Positions 45,613-55,206 are shown, counted from the first letter of the stretch. The stretch is DNA of 64,000 nucleotides from Proteinivorax tanatarense (GCF_040267685.1 NZ_CP158367.1:2480001-2544000); one strand, 5' to 3'. The notes: generated from the sequence alone by a model not told the origin. Program-made: numbers and translations.

Positions 45613-46104
45613 CTTTCTTTCCTCCTGAATTTTATATATAATTGAATTATAGCATAATTATGGTTTTTTGGCAATTGTAAATGTTTTAAATTGTTTTTGC
45701 AGTGTTTAAAGAAAGGTCCAAATCTATTTCGCACTAAAAATGCTGTAGGTCCTTAAGGGCTTTAATTTACTATTTTTGCTACATTGAAACAACGATTACA
45801 GCTACATAAAAAAAGGGCCTATCTCATGTTTCCATGGCAGACCCCCTTCCCTCTTTCAGGTAATTTAACCCTAGCATCATCAACAATAATATAGGTAAAA
45901 GCTTCATGGTTAGTTAGCTTTAAGATGCGGTGCTCGAATCTTATTTAAGCAAAAAACTAGCGTATTTTTTCAATTTATTTAACATTAAAAACCGAACCCA
46001 TAGGAGGTAAATAACTCTTCTATGGGTTCGGTTCTGTTTTACAAAATCTTATCATCCCAGACCATCAACCTAAACTATGAACAGTTCCTATCCAACCATC
46101 CTAA
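45613..46104. other. Intergenic region with terminator
   Basis: Promoter region of the ABC-F transcript on the minus strand, then a long stem AACCGAACCCATAG/CTATGGGTTCGGTT at 45991-46033 that terminates the leftward DUF5692-like gene. No gene is supported. Confidence 0.5.
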
Positions 46105-47028
46105 CTACAGGTTATTTTCCGCTAGATTTTTCTTGTATGCGTTTGTATGTGTAAAAATCTCTTCTTTTAGTGGGTTCTTTTTGTTCTTGCCCATGGTATA
46201 AATCATATAAACAAAAACACCCAAGTTAAAGATAAAAGAAAATACACTAAGCCCTATTAACAAGTTTTCTTGGTATGTTGGAAAGATTTGAAAGTAGGAG
46301 GACTGTTGATAATCTACAGCCAAAGCAAACATGGCAAAAAACGCTAATATTTGTGCTCTATGTTGTAGCCACGCACCTCTTTTAAATACATATTCTGCTA
46401 TTATGGCTGCGGTTAGTATAGCAAATCCCGCATACAAAGATCTTGTGGAAATGCAATTGTAAACATATGCAAAGTTCCATAAGGTATAACCTATAATATA
46501 CATCCATGTCATATCAGGCCAAATCATATCTTTAGTTTTATCTTTTGATACTCTTATGCCTGCAAATCCTGTTAGTGTGAGAATACATAGAATCCCCGCA
46601 AGCCCGTTAAAAATATTCCATGGACCACCTAAAACAAGGATGCCAGCTGGGTCAACAGTGGGAGTATTATAAGTCATAAATACCTCAAATTCTTTATACA
46701 CTGCTTCTGCAATATTTAGCGATAGTATTGCAACTGGAAATAACGCTGCAAACTTTCTACCTCCAAACTTGGTGAATCGAATCAACATAAAACCATACAC
46801 ACCTGCTAATGCAGATATAACTTTAACCCATCCAAACCATGTTTGGCCTGATGGTGATCCTAAGATATCCATATAGACACCAATGGCTAACAAAACTGGA
46901 AGTACACAAAATACAATAATTGATACCTTTATTGACCTTCTTGTGATTTCATTCACGAACACAACCGCAGAAATTAACAAGATGAGACCCATAACGCTTT
47001 CAAAAGTTAAACCTTCATAAAAGAGCAT
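46105..47028 (-). CDS. Multi-pass membrane protein, DUF5692-like
   Basis: About 307 residues with nine or ten membrane segments. The stretch WPDMTWMYIIGYTLWNFAYV YN-type motif near residue 175 is, from memory, typical of DUF5692; no function is known. ATG 47028 is preferred (GGGGG seven bases upstream). It lies downstream of a HypA-like gene and a large Fe-S flavoprotein on the same strand, which suggests a shared role at the membrane. Confidence 0.7.
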   Translation of the reverse strand: MLFYEGLTFESVMGLILLISAVVFVNEITRRSIKVSIIVFCVLPVLLAIGVYMDILGSPSGQTWFGWVKVISALAGVYGFMLIRFTKFGGRKFAALFPVAILSLNIAEAVYKEFEVFMTYNTPTVDPAGILVLGGPWNIFNGLAGILCILTLTGFAGIRVSKDKTKDMIWPDMTWMYIIGYTLWNFAYVYNCISTRSLYAGFAILTAAIIAEYVFKRGAWLQHRAQILAFFAMFALAVDYQQSSYFQIFPTYQENLLIGLSVFSFIFNLGVFVYMIYTMGKNKKNPLKEEIFTHTNAYKKNLAENNL

Positions 47029-47274
47029 TTTCATTCCCCCTTAATATAGTAACAAACAGGCAATTGCAAAACTTTATACACCTGATATAACAGCGTTTTT
47101 ATAAATAACTCCAAAGCTCCCCAAACTAATGACAGGCTAAGCTTAAGGCGAAGAATCTTGGTTTTCTTTCTAAGTTTAAAGCCATAGATCCTTCACCATC
47201 GCTTAAGATGACATGTTGTATAGGGAATTAAAACCTGATCGTTTTGCAATTACCTAAAAGTAACAAAACAGTCG

Positions 47275-47616
47275 CTAGTAACCGGCAATCTCCTTAATTC
47301 TAAATTCTTTTCCTGAAATCAAAGTAAAATCTTCACCCTCACAATTGGGACAAATTTTCCTGTTATCAATTATGTTGTAAACTTCTTTGCATAGATTGCA
47401 TTTACCGTTAGCTGGTAAAATAATAATCTCAAGTTTTGTCTGTTCGTAAGGTGTTTCAGTTACAGCTGCAGGATAGCAATCTTCAATATACCTTGGTATT
47501 GCTTGAGATAATTGTCCAATTTCCAAAACTATCTTTTCCACTTTTTCAACATTATTTTCTTTTGCAAAATTATCTACGATTTTTATAACTTCGTATACAA
47601 TTCCCAATTCATGCAT
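47275..47616 (-). CDS. HypA/HybF-like nickel metallochaperone
   Basis: 113 residues beginning MHELGIVYEV, the nickel-binding Met-His-Glu N-terminus of HypA. The zinc site is CNLC...CPNC near residues 75-95. HypA delivers nickel for hydrogenase (or urease) maturation. I start at ATG 47616 because MHE must be N-terminal for nickel binding; GAGGGATT is the site. No hydrogenase or other hyp gene lies in this window; instead it follows a large Fe-S/FAD oxidoreductase. Confidence 0.88.
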   Translation of the reverse strand: MHELGIVYEVIKIVDNFAKENNVEKVEKIVLEIGQLSQAIPRYIEDCYPAAVTETPYEQTKLEIIILPANGKCNLCKEVYNIIDNRKICPNCEGEDFTLISGKEFRIKEIAGY

Positions 47617-47676
47617 AACATAATCCCTCATTTTCCTATGATGGTTTGTTCTTGGATGATAAGAAAATCTAATTAA

Positions 47677-50451
47677 CTATCTGGTTTTCGTAAAAGGGTT
47701 TATTTTATTTAAAGCAATTTTAGCTTTTCTAGAGACTGCTTTTTTGATTACTTTTTTAGGTAAATCATCAATTTCGTAGCCAATAACATCGTGAACCCTT
47801 TCTAAGTCGATTGCATCAAACTTACATCTTAAGGTACAGGCACCACAACCAACACATAAGTATTCGTCTACTTTGGTTGCGCCACAGCCTAAACATCTAG
47901 CTGTCTCCTTTTCTATTTCCTCTTCTGTGAAAACTCCTCTCAAATCTTTAAAAGTAGTTTTAGAAACCTCTCCATCTATATGCTTGATTCTTTGACGCTC
48001 AGTTCCGTCGTAATCTATTAAATCCGCTAGATTTTCCTTATCAAGCGCTATATATGAGTGGGTATCCCTTCCAAACACTAAAGATTGGCCATTTTGAACA
48101 AATCTGTGGATAGAAACAGCAGCTTCCTTTCCAGCAGCTATGGCATCAATTGCAAGCCTTGGTCCACTAACAACGTCTCCACCTGAGAAAATATCGTTCT
48201 TTGAAGACTGTAATGTTATAGGATCAACTTTTATAGTGTTTCTATTAGTTAAAGTAACATCTTCACCTTTTAATAAATTGCCATAATCAAAGTTTTGCCC
48301 TACTGACATTAAAACATAGTCACAAGGAACTACCTTCTTATCAGATTCGTCAAACTTAGGGTTAAAGTTTCCATTCTGATCAAATGTTGATATACAGCGT
48401 TTAAACTCAACTGCCTTTACCTTGCCATTTTTCGTTATGATTTTAGAGGGTCCCCATGAGTTGTTAATTCCTACCTGCTCTTCTAAAGCTTCCTCCACTT
48501 CCTCTTTATGAGCTGGCATGTTGTCTCTATCTTCAAGACAGTATATATCAGTTTCAAGAACATTTTTTAGCCTAACTGAACTCCTAGCCACATCAATAGC
48601 AACATTACCACCACCAATTACTACTACCTTACCTTGGACTTTGGTTTCTTCACCTAAGTTAAGTGTTTTAAGGAACTTAACTCCACTAAGTACTTCCTTT
48701 GATTCTTCTCCCTCTAAGCCCAGTTTCCTACCTGACTGAGCGCCAATAGCTACATAAAAAGCATTAAAACCTTGATTTCTAAGTTCCTCAATAGTAAGAT
48801 CTTTTCCTACTTCTACTCCCGTTTTAAATTTCACGCCCATTTTTCTAATCACGTCAATCTCTGCTTCTATAACGTCTTTTTCTAACCTGTATGAAGGAAT
48901 ACCTAAACTTAACATACCACCTAGCTTTTCCTCTTTTTCAAAAACTGTGATGTCGTATCCATCAATAGCAAGGTCATAAGCACATGTAAGCCCTGATGGT
49001 CCAGAACCGATAATTGCAATCTTCTTGTCCCCATAGTTATGTCTTTTTGTAGGGATGTATCTAGTCTCCGTATCTAAATCCTTCTGAGCAATAAACTTTT
49101 TGATATCATCAACAGCTACTGCTTCATCTAAATCACCACGGGTACAGTCTTCCTCACAAAGTCTTGGACATATACGTCCACATACTGCTGGAAGTGGATT
49201 ATGTTTCTTTATAAGCTCAAGAGCATCAGTGTACTTTCCTTGTGATGCTAACTTAATATAGCCTTGAACTGGAATATGAGCAGGACAGCTTGTAATACAA
49301 GGGGATGTGCCAGAATCTAAAGTGTTTTTCCGATTTTCTCTGTAGTCGGTGTTCCATTTGTCTTCTAACCATTCAGTGTCTCTTGGAGTAACTTTTGTAA
49401 TGGTTTCGTCTATTGGATTTTCTGAGCATAGCTTTTGACCAAGCCTTAATGCGTTAGTTGGACATACATCAATACACTCCCCGCAAGCCACGCAGTTTGA
49501 TTCGTCCACTACAGATTTATAATTAGACCTTACAATATCATTGTTTAAGTACTCATTTGCCAGTCTCATGGCAAAGCATCCACATCCACAACAGTTACAT
49601 ATAGCGTGAGTGTGACCAGGTCCGTCCAAATTAGGAATAGAGTGCATTAATCCATTATCTTCCGCCCTTTTAATAATTTCAAAGGCTTCTTCCCTTGTTA
49701 TTTCTCGACCACGGCCAGTTTTTATGTAATATTCTGCGGCGTGGTCTAGCTGGATACACATTTCTTCTTTTAAGTGTCCACAACCTTCTCCCATAGCCTC
49801 TCTAGATGTTCTACATGAACAGTCTGATACTGTAAAAACGCTAGCTTCATTTAAATACTTAGATAGTTCTTCAAAAGATGCTCTTCTTGTATTGGCATCA
49901 ATAGATCTTTCAATAGGTATTACTCTCATAGGGCCTCCACCAATAGGCATAATTCCTGCCGCCATTGGCCCCCTTTTACTGCCGAAGTAATAAAAAGCTT
50001 CAGCAACTTCAGGGTGTTTTTCAACGATTTCCTTGTTATTGTTAATCGTTTCTAGATGGCCGGGAACAAAAATATCCTGCCAATACATATCTACTCCATC
50101 AACAGTATTAACAAAGGCAACACCAGCCCAAGCAATATGATCTAGTGCAGCTTTGACTTTTTCATAAGGTTCTCCCGCTGCTTTTGCAACATCGTCAGCG
50201 CTAAGCTTTTTCCTAAATTCTAAGTGCATTGCGATTTTAGCCTGATAAGAGTCTAAAAGCGGTTCAAGAGCATAATACTCTGGTCCAAATGGTATAGCTT
50301 CTCTACTTGTTCCAGCTTTGGTTCTTCCTATTTTATTGGCAAGATCAAGAATCTCTTGCCTATACGGGCGGCCATCAACATCTGCCCATGTTAAAGCAAA
50401 ATTAAAGCGCTTAGACTTATTAAAGTTTGTTTTTTCATTTTTTTTAGCCAT
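47677..50451 (-). CDS. Fe-S/FAD NAD(P)H oxidoreductase, GltD-like with extra N-terminal cluster domain
   Basis: 924 residues. Residues ~1-150 look like a winged-helix region. A Cys-rich part (CSCRTSREAMGEGCGH; ICNCCGCGC) and a ferredoxin site CVACGECIDVCPTNAL follow near 325. The centre is a GltD-type module: CPAHIPVQGYI and CGRICPRLCEEDC bind clusters, IAIIGSGPSGLTCAYDLA binds FAD, VVVIGGGNVAIDVA binds NAD(P). The C-terminus has CLGCGA and CVGCGACTLRCKFDAIDL. Likely a cytoplasmic electron-transfer or bifurcating-type enzyme; partner unknown. First gene before the hypA-like gene. Confidence 0.85.
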   Translation of the reverse strand: MAKKNEKTNFNKSKRFNFALTWADVDGRPYRQEILDLANKIGRTKAGTSREAIPFGPEYYALEPLLDSYQAKIAMHLEFRKKLSADDVAKAAGEPYEKVKAALDHIAWAGVAFVNTVDGVDMYWQDIFVPGHLETINNNKEIVEKHPEVAEAFYYFGSKRGPMAAGIMPIGGGPMRVIPIERSIDANTRRASFEELSKYLNEASVFTVSDCSCRTSREAMGEGCGHLKEEMCIQLDHAAEYYIKTGRGREITREEAFEIIKRAEDNGLMHSIPNLDGPGHTHAICNCCGCGCFAMRLANEYLNNDIVRSNYKSVVDESNCVACGECIDVCPTNALRLGQKLCSENPIDETITKVTPRDTEWLEDKWNTDYRENRKNTLDSGTSPCITSCPAHIPVQGYIKLASQGKYTDALELIKKHNPLPAVCGRICPRLCEEDCTRGDLDEAVAVDDIKKFIAQKDLDTETRYIPTKRHNYGDKKIAIIGSGPSGLTCAYDLAIDGYDITVFEKEEKLGGMLSLGIPSYRLEKDVIEAEIDVIRKMGVKFKTGVEVGKDLTIEELRNQGFNAFYVAIGAQSGRKLGLEGEESKEVLSGVKFLKTLNLGEETKVQGKVVVIGGGNVAIDVARSSVRLKNVLETDIYCLEDRDNMPAHKEEVEEALEEQVGINNSWGPSKIITKNGKVKAVEFKRCISTFDQNGNFNPKFDESDKKVVPCDYVLMSVGQNFDYGNLLKGEDVTLTNRNTIKVDPITLQSSKNDIFSGGDVVSGPRLAIDAIAAGKEAAVSIHRFVQNGQSLVFGRDTHSYIALDKENLADLIDYDGTERQRIKHIDGEVSKTTFKDLRGVFTEEEIEKETARCLGCGATKVDEYLCVGCGACTLRCKFDAIDLERVHDVIGYEIDDLPKKVIKKAVSRKAKIALNKINPFTKTR

Positions 50452-50853
50452 TTTTTAATCTCCTCCCTTTTTTAACCCAGTTTTACCCATTGTCCTATGC
50501 CCCTTTTCCCCTACTCCTAGCTTTAAGTTGATTATAGCAATACCGAAAACTCCCCGGCAAGAAAGGCTTATCTAATAAATCAAGGGATATTTTACTTTAC
50601 ATTTGTGTTTACACTTAGATTCATTTCGCCAACAGCTTAATTTTTTGATAATAATTTGATTATTACATAGATATTGTAAACAAAAACCTAAAGTAAAATA
50701 TTTTTCTTTTGGAGAAAACATAATAGAAAAACCTATAGCTTAGGTAAAAATCAAAATATTGTAAACCCATCGTATGTATGTTAAAATTTTAACATACATT
50801 AAAGCTTTGCGATTATACATTTTTAGTACGTTTAGGTGGGGGCCGGGGGCGCT
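50452..50853. other. Divergent promoter region
   Basis: About 400 bp between the leftward oxidoreductase and the rightward transposase-like gene. It contains the palindrome at 50774-50799 and an unusual G-run (GTGGGGGCCGGGGGCG, 50836-50851) directly before the ATG. Confidence 0.45.
50774..50799. promoter_or_regulatory. Perfect 26-bp palindrome, probable operator
   Basis: ATGTATGTTAAAA followed by its exact complement, 55 bp before ATG 50854. The only DNA-binding protein nearby is the HTH protein encoded immediately downstream, so autoregulation is plausible. Confidence 0.65.
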
Positions 50854-51831
50854 ATGGATAAACAGTTAAAGTTTGAAATAATTATCGAAGGGCAAAAATA
50901 TGGTGTCACTGCAACCTGTAAAAAGCATAACATCTCAAGGACACTTTATTACCGTTGGTTAAAACGATATAAAACCCATGGCATTGAAGGCTTAGGTAAG
51001 ATAGAAAAGAACTTCACTCCGGTTAATAAAACTAAACCAGAAATAGTTTCTACTATTTTAAATCTAATAAAAAAACACCCAAAGTTTGGGCCAAGGGAAA
51101 TCAAATATTTTTTAGAAGAGATAGGCTATGATATAAGCGAATCTGCTGTGTATAATGTTATGAATAGAAATAATCTAACAAGAAGGGCTAAAAGACTCAA
51201 ATTTGCAAATAAGTCAGAGAAAAAGGCAAACAGGAATTACCCCGACTTTGAAAGGATAAAAAGTGGTGAATGTTGGTTGTGTTGGACAACATTCTGTGGA
51301 GAGTTTGAAGCTTTAGGCTCAATATATGCTTACACTATATTTGATTACAAAAGTAAAATTGCTTGTACTAGGCTATACAATCAGCTGTCTATGAAAAATT
51401 TTGAAGACATTCTAACAGGCTTGGCAATCCCTGTTGCTCAGAGCTTGGGGGCCGAGTGTAAACATTTGTGCTTTTTTGATAATGACATCATAGAAAAACA
51501 AAAAGGTTCTCTCTTGTCTTACACCACTGTTCAACATTTCGGATATGATATAAATGTTCATATGTTAAAAGAAAGCGATGATTTAACTGAAGCTAACGAA
51601 TTAAGAAAAGAATATACTCATCAGTGTTTATCGTTTCTAATGCCTCTTATTTATAAAGGAGTATCGTTTAATAAACTTAAAATTGATCTGCAAAGTTATA
51701 TCAGAGATTACAACATTAAAAACAAATTATCGTATAACGGTGAGTTTTACTCACCTGTTGAGTACCATGCTAAGTCAACAAATGCTGAAGTGATTTTGCC
51801 CCTATGGGCTTATATAGAAAGACAATATTAA
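50854..51831 (+). CDS. Transposase-derived HTH protein with degenerate integrase core
   Basis: 325 residues. N-terminal helix-turn-helix regions (YGVTATCKKHNISRTLYYRW; KKHPKFGPREIKYFLEEIGY) are as in IS481/IS3 transposases. In the integrase-like core the expected WxxDxT is ECWLCWTTFCGEFEA without Asp, and no clear second Asp or final Glu stands at the right place. So it should bind DNA but not transpose. No terminal repeats flank it. It shares an operon with an FAD oxidoreductase (12-bp gap) behind a 26-bp palindrome, suggesting a domesticated regulator. ATG 50854 or GTG 50836 are possible starts. Confidence 0.7.
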   Translation: MDKQLKFEIIIEGQKYGVTATCKKHNISRTLYYRWLKRYKTHGIEGLGKIEKNFTPVNKTKPEIVSTILNLIKKHPKFGPREIKYFLEEIGYDISESAVYNVMNRNNLTRRAKRLKFANKSEKKANRNYPDFERIKSGECWLCWTTFCGEFEALGSIYAYTIFDYKSKIACTRLYNQLSMKNFEDILTGLAIPVAQSLGAECKHLCFFDNDIIEKQKGSLLSYTTVQHFGYDINVHMLKESDDLTEANELRKEYTHQCLSFLMPLIYKGVSFNKLKIDLQSYIRDYNIKNKLSYNGEFYSPVEYHAKSTNAEVILPLWAYIERQY

Positions 51832-51843
51832 GAGGTGATAAAG

Positions 51844-53034
51844 ATGCGCTATGCCATAATAGGAGCAGGGTTCAGTGGCATGTTAGCAGCTTATCTTTTA
51901 GAAAAAAAAGGTGCAGATGTCACTGTATATGAAAAACAAGAATATATAGGTGGCCACTGTAGAACCATTGTTAATAAATATATGTACATTGAGCTTGCTA
52001 CCGTATTTTGCTTTTCTCAACATATCAAAGAGCTTTTAATAGAACTAGATGTGGGATATACTGAGCGGTTTACTTACAGAAATTTTTTAGATGAGAATTT
52101 TTCCAAAGTTGAACATATGCCCAGAGATAGGGTAGAAGTACTGATGGAGGAGCTAATAAAATTAAATGATATATTGAAAAGTTATCGGCCTTACTTAAAT
52201 GATGTTAATTATGGGTATATCCCTGAAGATCTTACGGTATCCTTGCATGAATTTCTTACAAAGAACAAGTTAAATAATATTAGTGAAGTAATAGCTCCCC
52301 ATCTCTCGTCATTTGGTTTTGGAAGTATATACGAGATTCAAGCATACTATGCTTTTCATATCTTTGATATGGATACTATTTACTCATTTATTCAGAGTAA
52401 TAAGCTTTTATTTGTAGACAAGGGAATGTCTGAGGTAATACATAAGCTGAGTCAGAATATATCAGATATTCGCTATTCAATCGAGGTAATAAATATCGAA
52501 AGATTAGATGACAAAGTCAAGGTTGAATCGGAATATGGCTCTGATTTATATGACAAGGTTCTTATTACAACTAAGTTGCCTGATGGTGTGATAAAAGATG
52601 ATTTATACAACCAAGCAATGAATAAGATTGATACAAATCCATATATCACCTGTGCTTATGAGGTAGATAGTAGAAATGTTGTCACAACATATTATAAGGC
52701 CAATTTAGGGAAAAAAAGAAAAATCCAGTTTTTCCATACCTTTAACCATAATAACAAAAATATATTGGTTGCTTATGCCTACGGTTATGTCAATAAAGAA
52801 CTGGTCAACAGCATTACCCATGATATTGAAAATTCAGGTATCCAGGTGAAGCACTTAATTACAGCGAAACAATGGCATATATTTCCACACTTAAAAGAGC
52901 AGAACTTAACTCAGAGCTTTTATAAGGACATCCTAGACAGACAAAAAACGAGCAATATATGCCTTATCGGTTCATTAGTTTCAAAGCCGTCAATTTCAAA
53001 TTTATATGCTTCTATTAAGCAGTTTATAGGTTGA
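51844..53034 (+). CDS. FAD-dependent amine oxidase/protoporphyrinogen oxidase-like protein
   Basis: 396 residues. The N-terminal dinucleotide site is MRYAIIGAGFSGMLAAYLLE, followed by the GG motif region YIGGHCRTI. The C-terminal FAD contact (NICLIGSLVSKPSISNLYAS) replaces the usual AGD motif. It belongs to the NAD(P)-binding Rossmann/flavin amine oxidase superfamily; substrate unknown. GAGGTGATAAAG is the ribosome site for ATG 51844. It is translated together with the transposase-derived HTH protein. Confidence 0.75.
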   Translation: MRYAIIGAGFSGMLAAYLLEKKGADVTVYEKQEYIGGHCRTIVNKYMYIELATVFCFSQHIKELLIELDVGYTERFTYRNFLDENFSKVEHMPRDRVEVLMEELIKLNDILKSYRPYLNDVNYGYIPEDLTVSLHEFLTKNKLNNISEVIAPHLSSFGFGSIYEIQAYYAFHIFDMDTIYSFIQSNKLLFVDKGMSEVIHKLSQNISDIRYSIEVINIERLDDKVKVESEYGSDLYDKVLITTKLPDGVIKDDLYNQAMNKIDTNPYITCAYEVDSRNVVTTYYKANLGKKRKIQFFHTFNHNNKNILVAYAYGYVNKELVNSITHDIENSGIQVKHLITAKQWHIFPHLKEQNLTQSFYKDILDRQKTSNICLIGSLVSKPSISNLYASIKQFIG

Positions 53035-53789
53035 ATAATATAGTATGGTGCCCCTGCTTACAACTGACTGTTGAATTACCCTCGAGTTTTCTGAAGTTGG
53101 GGTCTTTAACCTGCGATAAAAAAGATGTTCCAATCATCAAGAATCGATGATCGGAACATCTTTTTGACATAATAGTAATCCTGCCTCTCACCTAACTGCC
53201 GTTCTATGTTCTCCAAGACCACCTTCCATCTTCCATGCTCTTCGTTGTTCACTTCTTTCTCTATTATTTTAAGTATATCATAAGCTATAAGGTCTGCTCT
53301 ATTCTTTTACATACTTTGTAGCGCGTCTCTCTGTAGGTTATCCCGTCTTGTTCATATCTAATATTACTTATCAACTTACCCGGTTCGCTTGCGGACGCTG
53401 ATAAGCTGCTGGCAAAAACCACCGCCGTGGTTTATAATCCGTAAATGCTATTTTGAATGTCTTTTTCTTGTTCCCGAAATAAATCTATACCTATATATAA
53501 CTTAAGTTATTTATTTTTTCAGAAGAAATACTTCCTAAAAAAAATCCAATACAGATATAAAAGCTATAACAAAAGAGCATTAGTGCTCCCTTTGAGTCAG
53601 GCCTTTGACGTTTCAATATGACAAAAAACCATTTTCGTAATAATCCTATAATGGCTCCAAGTTAGTAACCTACTTATCCCTTTGGTATAATTAGGAAATA
53701 CATCTAGTTAAACAATATACTGTTTTTTACATCTTATACACTACTTATTCATATATTAGGAAGGATATATGAAATTAGTTAGGGAATTA
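53035..53789. other. Intergenic region without gene
   Basis: After the terminator at 53117-53166 the stretch to 53760 carries no supported gene. A GC-richer piece (53380-53440) has short dyads but no recognisable RNA family. Confidence 0.4.
53117..53166. terminator. Terminator of the transposase-like/oxidoreductase operon
   Basis: AAAGATGTTCC-ATCATC pairs with GATGAT-GGAACATCTTTTT; T-run on the plus strand. Confidence 0.85.
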
Positions 53790-53855
53790 ATTAAGAGGGA
53801 AGGATTAAGCGTGGGAAAAATAATTAAGAGGGGAGGATTAAGCGTGGGAAAAATA
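53790..53855 (+). repeat. 33-bp direct duplication covering ribosome site and start codon
   Basis: Two copies (53790-53822, 53823-53855) of ATTAAGAGGG-AGGATTAAGC followed by GTGGGAAAAATA, differing at one base. Each contains a ribosome site and a GTG. The unit is eleven codons, so frame is kept. Confidence 0.85.
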
Positions 53856-54287
53856 ATTAAAGTTAATGATCGATCCATAGATAGCGTAACAGAACTAGCC
53901 ATGAAGCTATGGCCAGACAATGATTATCAAGAGCTAAAAGAAGAATTTGCTAAAATGCTACATACCGATAACAATAAGGTTTTTCTTTACCTAGTTGACG
54001 GCAATCCCATAGGTTTTGCTCATTTTTCCATAAGAACTGACTATGTAGAAGGCTCTGATAGCTCTCCAATTGGTTACATCGAAGGAATATATGTTGAAGC
54101 CGAATACCGAAGGCAAGAGGTATCAAAAGAGCTGCTAGCAAAGGGGGAGCAATGGGTAAAGGAAAAGGGCTATTCAGAAATTGCTTCATCTTGTGAGTAT
54201 GACAATACAACAAGCTATCATTTCCACAAGGGAATAGGCTTTAAGGAAGCCAATAGGATTATCTGTTTTATAAAGGATGTTAAGTAG
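53844..54287 (+). CDS. AAC(6')-type aminoglycoside N-acetyltransferase (GNAT)
   Basis: 147 residues from GTG 53844. The order of segments is that of AAC(6') enzymes: LAMKLWPDNDYQELKEEF, then FLYLVDGNPIGFAHFSIRTD, YVEGSDSSPIGYIEGIYVE, the acetyl-CoA loop YRRQEVSKELL and HFHKGIGFKEANRIICFIK-like end. They transfer acetyl to the 6' amine of aminoglycosides; chromosomal copies may have other natural substrates. In the CoA loop the usual Gly (RxxGxG/A) is Glu. Upstream GTG 53811 or ATG 53769 would add a tandem-repeated N-terminus. Confidence 0.8.
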   Translation: MGKIIKVNDRSIDSVTELAMKLWPDNDYQELKEEFAKMLHTDNNKVFLYLVDGNPIGFAHFSIRTDYVEGSDSSPIGYIEGIYVEAEYRRQEVSKELLAKGEQWVKEKGYSEIASSCEYDNTTSYHFHKGIGFKEANRIICFIKDVK

Positions 54288-54330
54288 GATAAAAAAATCA
54301 GAGGAGATGAAAGGAGAGAGTTGACTACCT

Positions 54331-54402
54331 AAAAGTCCACCGAGATACTATTTTATAACAGATCCCGATGGTTATGAGATAGAAGTTATTAGAATAAAGT
54401 AG
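54331..54402 (+). pseudogene. Glyoxalase-family C-terminal fragment
   Basis: The frame reads KSPPRYYFITDPDGYEIEVI then RIK-stop, which matches the end of lactoylglutathione lyase/VOC proteins (TDPDGY-x-IE holds the metal-ligand Glu). The rest of the gene is missing. Confidence 0.65.
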
Positions 54403-54421
54403 AGGAGAAGGAGGAATGTAA

Positions 54422-54991
54422 ATGAAGGGTTCAGGGAATGAAGCTAGATATGAAAGGGCTGTTTTTGCAGGAGGATGTTTTTGGTGTATGGTATCTCCCT
54501 TCCATGTTTTTGATGGGATAATAGATGTGGTATCAGGCTATATGGGAGGACATAAAGAAAATCCAACCTATGAAGATGTGAAGTCTCAAACATCAGGTCA
54601 TTATGAGGTTGTGCAAATTACCTATGACCCAGATAAGATAGACTATGATAAGTTACTAAAGGCTTTTTGGATGCAGATAGATCCAACAGACCCCGATGGT
54701 CAGTTCCATGACAGGGGACCATCTTATAGATCTGCTATTTTCTACACCACAGAGGAACAGAAAGAGAAAGCTGAAGCATCAAAAAAAGCTTTAGATGCCT
54801 CAGGCAGATTTTCCGATCCAGTTGTAACGGAGATATTACCTGCATCAACCTTCTACAAAGCTGAGGAATATCATCAGGATTACCATGAAAAAAATCCTAC
54901 CCATTATAAAGAAGATAGGAAAATATCAGGAAGAGATGAGTTTATTAAAAAGCATTGGGGAGAAGAATTCTGGGAGCTATTTAATGAATAA
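54422..54991 (+). CDS. msrA: Peptide methionine-(S)-S-oxide reductase MsrA
   Basis: 189 residues. The active site GGCFWC has Cys19, followed by VVSGYMGGHKENPTYEDV, GHYEVVQITYDPDKIDYDKL, and the conserved DRGPSYRSAIFY and AEEYHQDY. It repairs oxidised methionine in proteins using thioredoxin. In place of the common FWC-x-E the motif continues MVSPFH. AAGGAGG precedes ATG 54422 and a long terminator follows. No MsrB domain is fused. Confidence 0.95.
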   Translation: MKGSGNEARYERAVFAGGCFWCMVSPFHVFDGIIDVVSGYMGGHKENPTYEDVKSQTSGHYEVVQITYDPDKIDYDKLLKAFWMQIDPTDPDGQFHDRGPSYRSAIFYTTEEQKEKAEASKKALDASGRFSDPVVTEILPASTFYKAEEYHQDYHEKNPTHYKEDRKISGRDEFIKKHWGEEFWELFNE

Positions 54992-54997
54992 AGACAA

Positions 54998-55047
54998 GCA
55001 GAATTAACAGAAGGAGGCCCAGTAGGTCTCCTTCTGTTAATTCTGCT
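54998..55047. terminator. Terminator of msrA
   Basis: AGCAGAATTAACAGAAGGAG pairs with its complement CTCCTTCTGTTAATTCTGCT around a 10-nt loop; a 20-bp perfect stem without a clear T-run. Confidence 0.75.
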
Positions 55048-55206
55048 AGAGCAAAAATTCATTTTCATTACATATATTGAAAAAAAATTTTTGTTACAAC
55101 TAACTTTTAAAAATAGAGTATAAAACCTTAGTACTACTTACCCTCAACTTTTAGAATTATAAAAAACTTTTTATTATTTCCTAGCTAATTCAAGTGAAAT
55201 ATAATT

